Source: Diphasiastrum complanatum
Lineage: Eukaryota > Streptophyta > Lycopodiopsida > Lycopodiales > Lycopodiaceae
Direction: 5' to 3'
DNA: 64,000 bases
Assembly: GCA_029204225.1 (NCBI GenBank)
Contig: CM055102.1
Location: 47,960,870-48,024,869, forward strand
Numbering within the stretch: position 1 is the stretch's first letter; each line of letters begins with the position of its first letter. Positions 44,050 through 54,699 of this stretch are shown here, in pieces. Position numbers and translations under genes: made by a program. A model generated the notes under the pieces. That model had not been told where the DNA came from and did not search any database. It saw only the letters and a list, made by a program, of their open reading frames with translations.

Positions 44050-44462
44050 TGTGAAAAATTGGCAAAATCTAGCTTGATCTTTTGCAATATCATGTACATA
44101 GTGAAATATCACATGTGTGGAGCATTTTCCCACATGTGGAGGGTAGTCATAATCTTTTTAGTTCATTCATGAAGAGTTTGAATAATCAATAGGACTTAAT
44201 CTTGAGTTTGGTGGGTACTTTGACTTTTCTACCCCATGCACATGTTAGTACGTCACTTAGGCCAATTTTGGTGTGTGATGTAGCTCGAGGTAGGTTAGGC
44301 TTCTTACGCATGGCATGATAGTAGAGGTCTAGTGACACTTTCCTATGTGTTGTCATGACGTCATGTGACCAATCAAAAGTGAAAGATCCATGAAATTGGT
44401 CCAATCATAATCAAGGGTCCTTATGTCACTAGACCAATCAAAGTTAGAGGAGCTATGTAAGA
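44050..44462 (+). repeat. Family-Y LTR, 3'-truncated
   Basis: Starts TGTGAAAAATTGGCAAAATC after a purine tract and matches the start of the LTR at 56417 (TCTAGCTTGAT, CACATGTGTGGAGCAT, TAGTTCATT). Homology ends near 44462, where minus-strand copia sequence begins. It holds a perfect palindrome CATGACGTCATG at 44354-44365. Confidence 0.65.
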
Positions 44463-44463
44463 G

Positions 44464-44529
44464 ATCGTCCATGAAAATTTCTTTGGCATAGCAAAAATCG
44501 TCCATAAAAATTTCTTTGGCATAGCAATA
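44464..44529. repeat. 33-bp tandem duplication
   Basis: Two adjacent 33-bp units (ATCGTCCAT.AAAATTTCTTTGG...) inside a copia pre-integrase fragment. Confidence 0.85.
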
Positions 44530-44745
44530 ACCTTCTCCTCTTTGTACATTGACTCCATGCATTTGTAGTTGGGATGGACAACCCTCTTGTGCCATAACTC
44601 AACTTGAGAAAGCTCTCCCTTAGCCATCAAGCAAGTGTTAAAGTCAACATTAGAATCCAACTTGAAAAGCCTCCCAAATCTTGTCCTTATTGCAACAACC
44701 TCTCCACTTATCTTGATTAAGCAAGAATCAACTTAGCTACAAAAA
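44530..44745 (-). pseudogene. Copia pre-integrase fragment
   Basis: The minus-strand frame reads ACLIKIS-type text near 44730, then FKLDSNVDFNTCLMAKGELS and VELWHKRVVHPNYKCMESM, the HH half of the integrase zinc domain. It is followed by plus-strand RT sequence within 50 bp, so the orientation flips here. Confidence 0.7.
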
Positions 44746-44789
44746 AGTTTCTAAGGCTTGAGGTAAGCACCTAGATCTCGGCATTCTCT

Positions 44790-45709
44790 GCTTAATAACT
44801 TTTCTTAATCACTTGGATTAATTTTAAGTGATTATGATCCATCATTGTACTTCAAATCTCATGATGATGAAATTGTATTTCTTGTAGATTGTGTGGAGAC
44901 AATGTCAATCTCATCTTGGCCCTTACACTATGTTTTGGGCATTGAAGTAGGTAGAACTTGTAATTATAGCTTCATTTGTCAATCCAAATATGCTACTTCA
45001 ACTATTAAGAAGCTCAATATTGATATGTGCAAGAAAGTAGAAACTTCAATGGAGCATCATGTAATAGATCCAATAGGAGGGGATGAAAGGTCCTTCAAGA
45101 ACAATAGGAGTCTCATAGGCTTCTTGACTTGGCTCACCATTACTAGACTAGATCTAAGCTATAGTATCAATGGATTGAGTCAATTCATGCAATCTCATTT
45201 GATTTATCATTGGAAGCTAGTCAAAAAAATGCATAGATACATTTCTAGCACACTAGAGTTTGGCATCTTGTATAGAGGAGATCACAATGGTTTGATTGCA
45301 TTTTTAGATTCAAATTTTTCTAAAGATGAGATGGATAGAAGTTCCCTAAGTTCACATGCTATATTTCTTGGGGAAGGAGTGTCTCTCAAAGAAGCAAGAC
45401 ATCGTCTCACTATCTTCCATTGAGGCCGAGTATAAGGCTTTGACATTTATTTCAAAGGAGATTTTGTGAATCAATAGGTTATTGGTGGAGATGGAAGTGG
45501 TAAAAGGTAAATATTCCCCCCTCACTATTTGTGACAATATCTTAGCTCAAAGCCTTGCATCAAATCCTATCTTTCATGCTAGGTGCAAATATATTGAGAT
45601 CGATCAGCATTTTGTGAGAGAAATAGTTCAAGCCAAGGAAATCAAGTTGGATCACATGAATACTCACAGTTGTGTGGCTGATATTCTTACTAAACCTTTC
45701 TCAATCTAA
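44790..45709 (+). pseudogene. Copia RT tail and RNase H
   Basis: The plus-strand frame SDYDPSLYFKSHDDEIVFLV runs into LHYVLGIEVG with the YVDD active-site region deleted. RNase H follows: LIGFLTWLTITRLDLSYSIN, then HWKLVKKMHRYISST and YRGDHNGLIAFLDSNF, a frameshift near 45420, and the C-terminal part FHARCKYIEIDQHFVRE and VADILTKPF to a stop near 45709. Minus-strand leader DNA of family Z follows directly. Confidence 0.78.
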
Positions 45710-45729
45710 TGACTCTTGTGACTTCTACA

Positions 45730-46035
45730 CAAAATCACAAAAAATTGATTATTTCAAAACTTACATGCAATTGCCAATAACTTGATATGCAATCTTAAAG
45801 CCACCAGTTAGGCTTTCCAATGATCTAAAAATAGGCCAAATCCACAAGTAATGTGAGAAATTGAAATTAATCAATAATTTAAACCTAAATAGAGTTTTGA
45901 TCTACAAAAGATCCAATCTACATATGCAAGAAATTCGATTTTGGTGTAGAATCCAATCTAGCATGCTCTAGCACTGATATCTTTTCCAAATCATTGATAG
46001 ATGTGATTGCTTCTTTCATAACCTGAAACACAACA
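45730..46035 (-). other. Family-Z copia leader
   Basis: Matches 62850-63152 along its length (for example GATCCAATCTAC and TTCGATTTTGGTGTAGA). It is the leader of a minus-strand element whose gag is missing; the junction with plus-strand RNase H is near 45727. Confidence 0.75.
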
Positions 46036-46047
46036 GCTCTAATACCA
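46036..46047 (-). other. Family-Z primer-binding site, one mismatch
   Basis: The minus strand reads TGGTATTAGAGC, one C-to-T change from the copia PBS. Confidence 0.8.
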
Positions 46048-46687
46048 TGTGAAGAATTTTAGATCATTAAGATCCAAAATGTTCCCTTGATCTTGGATTA
46101 GATAGACAAGCAAATCACCAACCTTGCCAATGTAGAAAAATCAGCAACTACTCTATGAATGAGATGCAAACTCTAATAGATATTGACCAAACTTCAATCA
46201 AAACATAAAAAGAAGTTCATACACAAACAATAAGCTACTGTATTTCACACATGTGGATCTAAAAATAGCATTTAGTAAGCATTCTACACATAGAATTGTA
46301 AGATATCACAAGTATAGTGCAATGGATAGTAGAACCCAAGAGAACCATGTATAAGCATGAATGAGATAAGAGAGAGAAAATGTCCTCTCTTCCCACAAGT
46401 TACAACCTTTTATAGCAGGTCCAAACCTAAGTTCAAACTTTGGTTTCCCTTCAAAATAAAAAAATCCTATTATTATTGTGACTAGATTCAATGTTTCTAC
46501 TACTCAAATTGAATTCCTCCAAAACTCATGTTCTACACTTTCCCACACTTTCCAAAAGTGTTTATTCAAATGCTTTTAGACTAACATAACTTTGAAAAGT
46601 CAAACACTAAGTCTAATATGAAATTGGCCTCAATTGCCATATAAACAAATGTAGCAATTTTGATTAAACTAGTTGAAATCTTTCATA
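46048..46687 (-). repeat. Family-Z copia LTR, copy 1 (640 bp)
   Basis: Aligns along its length with the LTR at 63165-63781 (shared blocks such as ATTCTACACATAGAATTG and GGATAGTAGAACCCAAG). The outer end is TCTTTCATA, where the intact copy has TCTTTCACA. PBS and leader lie on the correct side. Confidence 0.85.
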
Positions 46688-46864
46688 GCGAGTATTAACA
46701 TCGATTAGGATTCAACCTCCTAACACTGATAAGGATTCAGGATGGTTCAAACTTCACACACACGTAATGCCTTGTGCTCAGGTGTCCCTTGTATTTTGGG
46801 ACCACCTCCAGGAGCATAATGTCCATCCAATTTTCTTTCTCCTAGGAGTGTCATTGTCTCTCTA
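46688..46864. other. Short unassigned stretch
   Basis: Nothing recognised between the LTR and the tandem repeats. Confidence 0.3.
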
Positions 46865-46952
46865 TGGAATGCACGTTCTCTCTCCGGTGGAATGCACGTT
46901 CTCTCTCTACGAAATGCGCGTTTTCTCTCCTCCCTCCAGTGGAATGTGCATG
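46865..46952. repeat. Degenerate 23-bp tandem repeats
   Basis: About three and a half units of TGGAATGCACGTTCTCTCTC..., the first two nearly identical and the later ones diverged and longer. Confidence 0.8.
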
Positions 46953-47040
46953 TGCTGTGAGGTAGCCCGTCATTGGCTGTCCACATCCACATTCCACCAC
47001 AAATGTAAAAAAATTTGCCCAAAAAAATAACAAAAACCGT

Positions 47041-47306
47041 CCAGCAAGGAAAGCCCTCAGACAGGGCCTTCCCCTACGTAATGCCATTGTGCGAAGGTTT
47101 TTTTTTTATTAATTTTTTTTTGGCCGTACAGTATGGCCATACGCGTTGACTAGTTTTTTTTTCGGTTTTTTCAAGTTGTACGGCTTTACCGCACTATCAC
47201 ATGCGTTGGGCGTGCATCTTCGTCGTGCTGATTTGCTACCAAAGCTTGGCAACGCCCTCAGGCTAGGGCCATCCCAGCAAGGAAGGCCCTCATACAGGCC
47301 TTCCCT
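47041..47306. repeat. Hairpin direct-repeat pair flanking T-rich DNA
   Basis: Two near-identical 33-34 bp units (CCAGCAAGGAA.GCCCTCA...) at 47041-47074 and 47274-47306 enclose T-run-rich DNA. Each unit folds on itself: GGAAGGCC against GGCCTTCC around CTCATACA in the right copy, and a 10-bp stem with one mismatch in the left copy. It resembles the block at 17041-17286. Confidence 0.65.
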
Positions 47307-48419
47307 CCACATAATATCCTAAACCAGTTTCACACATAATACTAATTATAGCTTATGGACCAGGGGTCCTTTAATTGCTGCTTACCTGGCACACTAGCCA
47401 CTTATTATATAGCATGAATGACTTTAATGCTGCAATGCTCATCAACACCAGCTGGAGCCTGGGACAAGGACTTCCCAGAGAATGTGGACTGCAGGTAGCA
47501 GGACGTTCCGCTGTTCAGACTGACAGTAGACATCTGTATTGGCATTCAGTTCTGAGTATCTGTTTTTCTTTCCACAGTCCCTGTCACCCTGTGTATTCAT
47601 GTTTCCTGTCACGAACTTACACAAGAATATACGATGCATATTACAATGTTCAATAGGCATGCTCAGAATCAGTTTACATGTGTAATCAGTGGTAGGTAGC
47701 AGTCAAGTTGATCCAAAACTCCGAATCCTTAAAGAGTTTGCTAATGTTGTGAAACTCATACTGTTTTAGCAAGTACGAAGGATGTATTAGCACCAGATAA
47801 CACAGCCATAACTCAAAAGTTTTTCCAGGTTATCTTTCTCATGAATTTATTTATACACTTCCCTGTAATTGACTTCTTTCAGCTGGGTAGAAGAGGCAGC
47901 AATATATATTCTTATGAATACATGGCATTTTTGCTCAGTAGCTACATGCAAAAAGAAAAAGTTCAACTATAAGTGGGATGATGTAGCCATTGTAGCAGAC
48001 TAGTGCCGTATCCTCGTACATAAAAGCCAGTGCCAATGTTTAAGAATTGCTTCACAAGTCCCATAAGATATTCATAAAAGTAGATCATTGTATTCAAAGG
48101 CCGGCGAGGCCAGTTATAAAGTAGCTAGCTAGCAATTGCAGAAAGAATGACACTCGGTTCTGTTTGAAAAAGACAAACCTCTAAATAAAATCTGAGACAC
48201 TGTGTTGCAAGCACCGCCATCGGCCACAGCATAAGATCGCCCATAGTATTAGGAGATCATTTTTCTGTATGTGAGACGTAAATCCAGAGTACAAAGCTCT
48301 ATCCGGAGATGGCCAAGCTGCCAGAGTTTCTTTTTTTCAACAGACAAGTGAAGGATCACATCCGATGAATAAAATCTGTCTAATGTACAGATGATTACTC
48401 TTAGCGTCAGGAATCGATG
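47307..48419 (-). other. Possible 3' flank of the LBD exon
   Basis: No coding sequence or repeat family recognised. It lies downstream of LBD exon 2 on the minus strand, so it may hold its 3'UTR. Confidence 0.35.
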
Positions 48420-48779
48420 CTAGTTCATACTGGTCCAGTAACGCTCTTTAATGTCGGGACTGGCGGAGCTGGTTGAGGGGGTTGGTGCATAATGTGGCGG
48501 AGCTGAAGTTTGCGTAGCGATACATATTCTTTCAGGAGCTCCGTTGGTAAAGCCAGTTGCCAAGGTGGCTCCAACAGTTGCTGCAGCCACAACATTCTCA
48601 TGGCGGCGATAACGAATGATCTCTGCTCTAACTGCATTCAGCTCCGCTTGTAGAGATTGAGCCTGCTGTTGTAATGCTGAAATGACACCCATACATCCGT
48701 AGACAGGATCCCGAATGCGGGCATTCGCCTCGTATACTAGGCTATTTGCGACGTCTACACGTTGATTTTCTGGAACCTC
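48420..48779 (-). CDS. LBD (LOB-domain) protein, exon 2 only
   Basis: LBD proteins are plant-only transcription factors acting in organ boundaries and roots. The exon begins after a clear acceptor (TTCTTGCAG|GAG, minus strand), the usual intron site of LBD genes just before the xVP motif. It opens EVPENQRVDVANS, then VYEANARIRDPVYGCMG, followed by the leucine-zipper-like coil LQQQAQSLQAELNAVRAEI, and a Ser/Pro/Thr-rich tail to TAG. It is fully open for 119 codons with no damage. Exon 1, which should carry the CX2CX6CX3C zinc motif, was not found within the next 15 kb by eye. Either exon 1 lies beyond, after repeat insertions, or this is a gene fragment. Confidence 0.8.
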   Translation of the reverse strand, partial: EVPENQRVDVANSLVYEANARIRDPVYGCMGVISALQQQAQSLQAELNAVRAEIIRYRRHENVVAAATVGATLATGFTNGAPERICIATQTSAPPHYAPTPSTSSASPDIKERYWTSMN

Positions 48780-49402
48780 CTGCAAGAAGCCGCACATCAA
48801 TAGAGATGAAACGAAATAGCATCAACTTTTTGGCAACCAGAGTGAAACAAGACTGTAGTAGCGACATCTTCGAAACAATTCAAACTAGACTTCGCCATCC
48901 TAGGAAAATAGTTAATGGTTGAATCACAACATGGAAAAGAAAATCAGTTTCAGATGAATGATACAACCTTAAGATCAGAGAAACTACACAAACCGATCAG
49001 AGAGGAAATGTAATCGGAAACACAGAAGCAATAGCGATAAAGCTGATAACAAGAATTGCATCTACTTCGTTGGTAGCTATCTTTTCTTGTCTACTTATAC
49101 TTGCTTCCATGATTTTTTTTTTGTAGTTTTGGAATGATAACTCCAGGTCGCTAACGGAACTACGTTCTAGAACAATCCAGGGGTTTATATCGTTCATTAA
49201 TTTGAAAAATTCGGTATCTTTATCTTTGAAAATTACTTGGAAGCATTAAGGTTGGTGTCATATGCCTCTTATTTTTTTCTGGTACCTTACCAACCCCATT
49301 AGACATATTTCAGCTGCTTCAATAAGCTCTCCACAACGTTAGACGCAAGCATAGTCTAGACTAATTAACAAGACGTTCTCTGTTGTAGGCTATGTCTAGG
49401 CA
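48780..49402 (-). other. Intron-side DNA upstream of LBD exon 2
   Basis: AT-rich. A short open frame (49197-48997, minus strand) has no known motif. No LBD exon 1 seen. Confidence 0.35.
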
Positions 49403-49444
49403 TCAACCTCTTTAATACCACATGGTGGGTATTAAAGAGGTTGA
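49403..49444. repeat. Perfect 17-bp inverted repeat (hairpin)
   Basis: Arms TCAACCTCTTTAATACC (49403-49419) and GGTATTAAAGAGGTTGA (49428-49444) pair perfectly around an 8-base loop. Possible small-element end or hairpin RNA; function unknown. Confidence 0.8.
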
Positions 49445-49545
49445 GCCTATTCCTTGGGCCTATCATTGATTAAGTATTAGAGCCCAGCCCTTTGCACAAA
49501 GCCAGGCTTGGTGGTCTTATGTAGTGCTTGTGCTACATGGGGAGC

Positions 49546-49599
49546 ATTGGAGATATTTAGAATGCCCACCATATTGGAGATATTTAGAATGCCCACCAT
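49546..49599. repeat. 27-bp tandem duplication
   Basis: Two exact adjacent copies of a 27-bp unit starting ATTGGAGATATTTAGAATGC. Confidence 0.9.
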
Positions 49600-51182
49600 A
49601 TCGGGCTGTGAGCAAATTGTCATGTGTCCCTTAGGCAAGCATAAGTGAAGAGGGATGAAAACATTTTACATGAAGAAGAGGTTCCAAATGTTTGTTGTCC
49701 AATGGCAACAACCTTGGATGACCACATCACATGTGGTTAGGAGGTTGGGGATAGGATCACAACACTTGGCCCACATGGCTAGTGGGCCATTTTGTAATGC
49801 AACAATGCTAACTACAACCAAATTTGCATTCAAAACTGAATTTTCATTGGTTAAAATGGGGAGTTTGAATCTTTTGGATTTCACAATTCTATCTCAAACG
49901 TTCCTTAGCATCACGTGAAGATGTTGAAGAGCACCATCAAAGTAAGGATATAGATCGTACAAATGTCAAGGATGAAGTAGTGCACAAACTATTCTTGTCA
50001 GTGCCAAATTTCCATTTAAGGCAAAAGAGCAATTTTTGGATTGGTCATGGGTGAGCAATCAAGCAATTCAAAGATGAAGCAAGGAATGAAAATTACCAAA
50101 AGCCAACCCCTAGGGATATAACAATTGTAAGGTCATGAAGATAATCAATCCAACTAATCCAACAAACCTATGATGGAAATAACAATAGAATAAATATAAA
50201 ATCTGGTTAGAGACCAAGTTATCGAGTTAGAGACTTCAAAACCATTTGGAGACATATTTGGCACTTGAGACAAAATACTTCTATCTAGATTTTTATGCTT
50301 CTAAAAACAAACTTTCTTTGGTAGTTGATCTTAAAAGTGGTGTGGAATCATGATCAAGATTGAATCCATGCTCATCACCTCCAACATTGATAGGTGGTGT
50401 ATGCTCTAGAATAACCTTTCACTTACAATAGGTACATTACCTCCCAATTTAGGTTTGATGACTACAATAGGTTTAGTTGAAGATTCAACCTCCCAAGCAG
50501 CTTCCCTTCCATTTCTCTCATTTTAGTAGTAACCTTAAGGGGGAGTCTTGGAGTTTAATCACCTGATTCTATCTTTTGAGAACTCTTATCCACTATATAT
50601 ACTCAACTCTCATAACTGCTTGTAGAAATGAATTGTTATTCAAGACAATCTGCAGTTTTATGTTTATAATTGAACAATCTGTTGTTAGTTGCATCTTCAA
50701 TCAACTAAAAAGCATAGTAAAATCATAGTGCTTAGTGCAAATCTACTATGAACCTTATCATTCACATGGTTCTCTTTTGTGATCTGATCGTTGTACTCCA
50801 ACAACTTCAATTTTAACATATTTTCTGTTATCTATTCATGTTATTCATAGTCATATGCTCTTGTATTATATTTCTTTCTTAATCTGATTTACTTGCTTCC
50901 ATAGATTATAATACATAGAAAATCTATCAAAGAATACAATTGTCTGAATATCGGAAGATCAATCATTATAATTTATCATTTTTTCGATTGGGAAGAACTT
51001 CCGCTGCATCATCAGACATCCCTTTCCCCCCAACAACTTGGAGGTCAATTCCACCACCATGAATTAAAAAAGAGAGGAGATATTACTAGAAAGCTAGAAA
51101 AAACAAAAAGAAACTCCACCTTCTAATCGATGCAAAGTTAATATTTGGTACCACTATAAGAATTGCTGAGTGAAAATCATCT
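49600..51182. other. Mostly unassigned repeat-like DNA
   Basis: No certain gene. Near 50530-50600 a purine tract (AAGGGGGAG) is followed by a TATA-like ACTATATATAC, which may be the start of a plus-strand LTR, but no matching partner or clear TG start was found. Confidence 0.3.
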
Positions 51183-51590
51183 AGATTAGGTATTACATTT
51201 GCTAAAAGGACTACTATGGAGCCAAACCACCCAACCAACTAGAAACCGAGAGTCAAATCCCAATCAACTTCTCTATTAAGCCATGGTGATTGAGGACATG
51301 AGAGGACAAGATTTTAGTAATCGGAAATTGGAAATAAGTTTTGGAGATGGGCAAGTTTCTACTAGACATATAGGCCCCAAAAGCCAAGGAAAAGCAATCA
51401 ATCACCATGCACTTACTCCATATGTCCTAATTAGAGCATCTGGGTCCTCACAAGATTACTAATTACATTTAGGGCCTAGTCTAGAATAGCAAGATATAAC
51501 TAATAAACTTGTACACTAGAGTACCAAATATTCACGTTAAGGACTATTCCAAATCCTATATACAAGAAGGACATGGACATAATATCTCTA
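51183..51590 (-). repeat. Family-W LTR, copy a
   Basis: Aligns with 58288-58757 and, reversed, with 53778-54260 (shared blocks CTAAAAGGACT, CACCATGCACT, GGACATGGACA). Divergent and probably missing its PBS-side end. Confidence 0.6.
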
Positions 51591-51799
51591 TTTTCAATTA
51601 TATATCAACAATGCAATTTTTGGATGGAAGACATATGAAGACGTATGCAGTGCTATCAAATCTAATGTGACACACTTGAGACTATATGGATATTGCAATG
51701 CTTATGTGCATGTAGACATGAATGTTGGACACTCAATCAATCAAAAGCATGCTTGTTAGATACACTTTGGAGAAAAATACATATAGACTCTATGATCCA

Positions 51800-52600
51800 C
51801 AATCCATGAAGATGATTATAAATTTTTTATTTTTGATAAAATGACAATGTGAAGTAGCAAAAATGGTCAAACCAAAATCAATTTCAGGTGATACATTTTG
51901 ATTAGGAGTCTCTTGATGATGATAATGATAGTTGATCACAACTGAAAGGTGAAACTTTAAATTTGAAAGAAGAAGAAGAAGTAAAAGAAAAACCTCCACC
52001 AAAGCCAGGATGGACATTTGGAAAATCACAAAAAGATGAATCAAGCCAAGAAGGGGCAAGAGAAGTGCCCCAAAGTCATGAATATAAATCCCAATGTGAA
52101 TTTTGCATTCATAATATTTGAGCCACATTGAGGCATCTCAATAAGTAGAATAATGGATAGAAGCCATGGAAAATGAATACAATTCCATTATGAATTGCAT
52201 GAAATATGGGATCTAGTAAAAGCTCCAAAAGAAAATAGAGTGATTGCACAAAAATGGATACATGGTACAAATTAAATGGGAGTACTAACAAATACAAGGC
52301 AAGATTAGCAAAAAAAGAATATGTCCAAAAAGAAAAAACCCATTATAAAGAGACCTTCACTCTTGTAACCAAGATGCACATAATAACATCAAACATGTCA
52401 CTTGCCTTTGAATGATTATTTGAATGAGGAAATATAGGTTTCTCATCCAAGGGCTTTGTGGTCGAATGTGAGGACGTTGATTCATGCAAGTTGACAAAGG
52501 CTTTGTTCAATCTAAATCAAACTCGTCAAGCTTGGTATTTTAAGATGCTTTTGCTTAGTTCACCCTCTTATGATGAGCTACTTGACAAGAAATGAAATTG
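51800..52600 (+). pseudogene. Copia E: integrase-RT linker and RT fragment
   Basis: Plus strand, heavily decayed. A charged linker (EKPPPKPGWTFGKSQKDES) near 52000 leads to WIEAMENEYNSIMN near 52155, DLVKAPKENRVIAQKWIHG, NKYKARLAKKEYVQKE, YKETFTLVTKM, and later CKLTKALFNLNQTRQAWYF near 52490-52545. These follow the copia RT order in changing frames. No active-site motif, RNase H or LTR remains. Confidence 0.7.
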
Positions 52601-53161
52601 TTTAAGTGCGTTCATAATTGATTGTAGCCACTATGCCATGCTTATAAACCTACATGCGAGCCAAAGATGGAGGTGAGTGCAAAATTTGCTCTGGCTAGAT
52701 CCTAAAACCTTATCCACATTTTGTTGAGTAGCTAGGGTCAGGTCACAACTTTGCAATTTTGTAAGCCTCATAAATTTTGATATTGCAAAGCAAGTTTACG
52801 ATATGTGAAAGAGGATTGACTACATTTTAGTTCGACTCCAAATCATCAGCTCTTAAATCATGATCATATCTCAACAAGAGATTGTGATATCACTTAAATC
52901 TTAAAATCTTGATCAAGTTTTGTTTGAAACTGTTAAGATCTGGTAGCCAAAATTAAAACTTTTGTTGCCCAAATCTAATATGATTATGAATAACTAAAAC
53001 ATGTTTTTTTGTTAATTTTGACTATTTATCCTTATGGTGTTTTCCACCTTAAAAAGTCAACCTAAATACAAGAATAGCTAGCATGCATAAAAATGTTTTG
53101 TCTTTTTCTATCTAGTTTCTTTTGAAAGTTTGTCTAACTGATCATTCACATGAATTTGCAC
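52601..53161. other. Unassigned AT-rich stretch
   Basis: No gene recognised. Confidence 0.3.
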
Positions 53162-53177
53162 CTCTCATGTGAAAATG

Positions 53178-53264
53178 CTTCTTGGTTTCCAAGGGAAGGC
53201 TCGAACTTGAGACCAAAGAAACTGTGGATGTCAAGCTAACCAATTGAGCCAACTCCCTTGGGTA
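53178..53264 (-). mobile_element. 87-bp tRNA-derived insertion (SINE-like)
   Basis: Minus strand reads as a tRNA-like head. Acceptor-stem halves CAAGGGA and TCCCTTG pair perfectly. A Pol III A-box TGGCTCAATTGG lies at 53240-53251 and a B-box-like AGTTCGAGCC at 53198-53207. The insert is flanked by an exact 16-bp duplication CTCTCATGTGAAAATG at 53162-53177 and 53265-53280, the mark of LINE-driven insertion. It is shorter than usual plant SINEs and has no long tail, so a tRNA retropseudogene is equally possible. T-arm pairing is poor, so it is not called a functional tRNA. Confidence 0.72.
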
Positions 53265-53280
53265 CTCTCATGTGAAAATG

Positions 53281-53777
53281 ACATAATTTTAGAAGTACTG
53301 AATGAGAACCAAAACTTGCATAATGTCTTTAGCATGATCTAATGGTGACTACAAGATGCTCCTCTTAACTATGAACCTCACAAACTTAGTCATATTTGGT
53401 TTGAGATAGATTGAATATTATATTGCACATTCCATTTGACAGTTACTTCATAGGATTCAAAATAATCCTTGATGTGGATATGCGACACTCTAGCTCAATC
53501 CAAATTTTGATTCTGGACCTCTATCTTTGGAACCGATTGGTCGATTCCCATCAAGGTATTATACTCTACTCTTGTGTCAGAACTTGTTTCTGCTACACCA
53601 CCAAATTTTGACAATTTGTACCACGAAGCATTTATGATAGGTCTACAAGAAATTGTGGATGGCCTTGGACTATAGTAGTTAGGTTTCTTTAACTTTTAAT
53701 TTTGATATTCATAGTAGGTGATAAATGAGTATATGTAAATTGAGTTTACATGAAGGTGATGTCATTGATTTGGAGAG
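53281..53777. other. Unassigned stretch
   Basis: AT-rich, no gene recognised. Confidence 0.3.
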
Positions 53778-54260
53778 TGTTACATCCATGTCCAGTATGT
53801 GGGATTCAGAATAATTTCTGACATAGATAGTTGATACTTCAATGTATAAGGTTGTTAGTTATGCCATGTCATTCTAGATTAGGCTAGAATGTAATTAATA
53901 ATCTTATGAGGGCCCAGGTGCTCTAATTGGACCTATGGAGCTTTTGCATGGTGATTGACAACTTTTATGCAAGAATAGGAGGTTAAATGCTTTTGATAAG
54001 AATAGAGGGATCCTAGAGGGAATATTTTATAGCTTTTGGAGATTATATCTCTTGCAGAAACTTGCCCATCTTCTCATTGTGAATTCTGATTTCAGAAGCC
54101 AAGATTCCCTCCTCTCTTGCATTCAATCATCTTGGCTTGGGAGTGAAGTGGTGAGGGTTTTGACTAGCCATTTCCTGTTGGTCCAATGGTTTTGCTCCAC
54201 ATGAGTCCCTTTGATTGCATGTAACAAGACCTAAGGAGATCTTCACTTGGCAATTGTAAT
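53778..54260 (+). repeat. Family-W LTR, copy b (5' LTR)
   Basis: Starts TGTTACATCCATGTCC and ends near GGCAATTGTAA, just before a copia PBS. Its reverse complement aligns with 58288-58757 and 51183-51590. About 480 bp. The 3' terminal CA is not visible, so the end may be mutated. Confidence 0.65.
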
Positions 54261-54262
54261 GG

Positions 54263-54274
54263 TGGTATCGAAGC
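54263..54274 (+). other. Family-W primer-binding site, one mismatch
   Basis: TGGTATCGAAGC, one G-for-A change and otherwise like the copia PBS TGGTATCAGAGC with a shifted GA; it sits just after the LTR. Confidence 0.55.
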
Positions 54275-54699
54275 TAAGGATTACATCTAAGATCTTAATT
54301 GAAAAAACAATAGCTCCAATTATGAGTTCTACTCTATCTAGGTATATCAGGAATCTATAAAGGTAGGACGTTCCAAATCATGAGATTAGGTCTCTACTCT
54401 TTCAGTAATTTATAGATTTCCAACACATTCCAAATCACAAGACGTAGAGTCATTGGTCTTGGTTGAGTCCAACAGGGGTGATCGGATCTTATTTTTGTGT
54501 GATTTGATTCAAATTTAGTGAGCCTTAATCTATGTGATCTAGGCAAGGTCCATTCTCCAAGGTGACTAGTTTGTTGGGTGATGATTGATTCTTAGACTTG
54601 TGATCTAGATCTTTCTAGATTTTTAATTTCCTGAGGGACACAAAATCAATTTGAAGAGTCATTTCACAAGTTTGTACTTTGTGTACAAGTACTTCCTCA

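Noticed and set aside
46747-47022. 91-codon minus-strand ORF rich in Arg and Glu
   Set aside because: Translation of the 23-bp tandem repeats.
50530-50820. Plus-strand LTR after AAGGGGGAG
   Set aside because: The purine tract and TATA-like sequence are suggestive, but the TG start, end and partner LTR are not visible.
51790-52128. 112-codon minus-strand ORF, Leu-rich like a membrane protein
   Set aside because: It is the antisense shadow of a decayed copia linker read on the plus strand.
53178-53264. Functional tRNA gene
   Set aside because: Acceptor stem and boxes are present, but T-arm pairing fails and the flanking 16-bp duplication marks it as an inserted copy.
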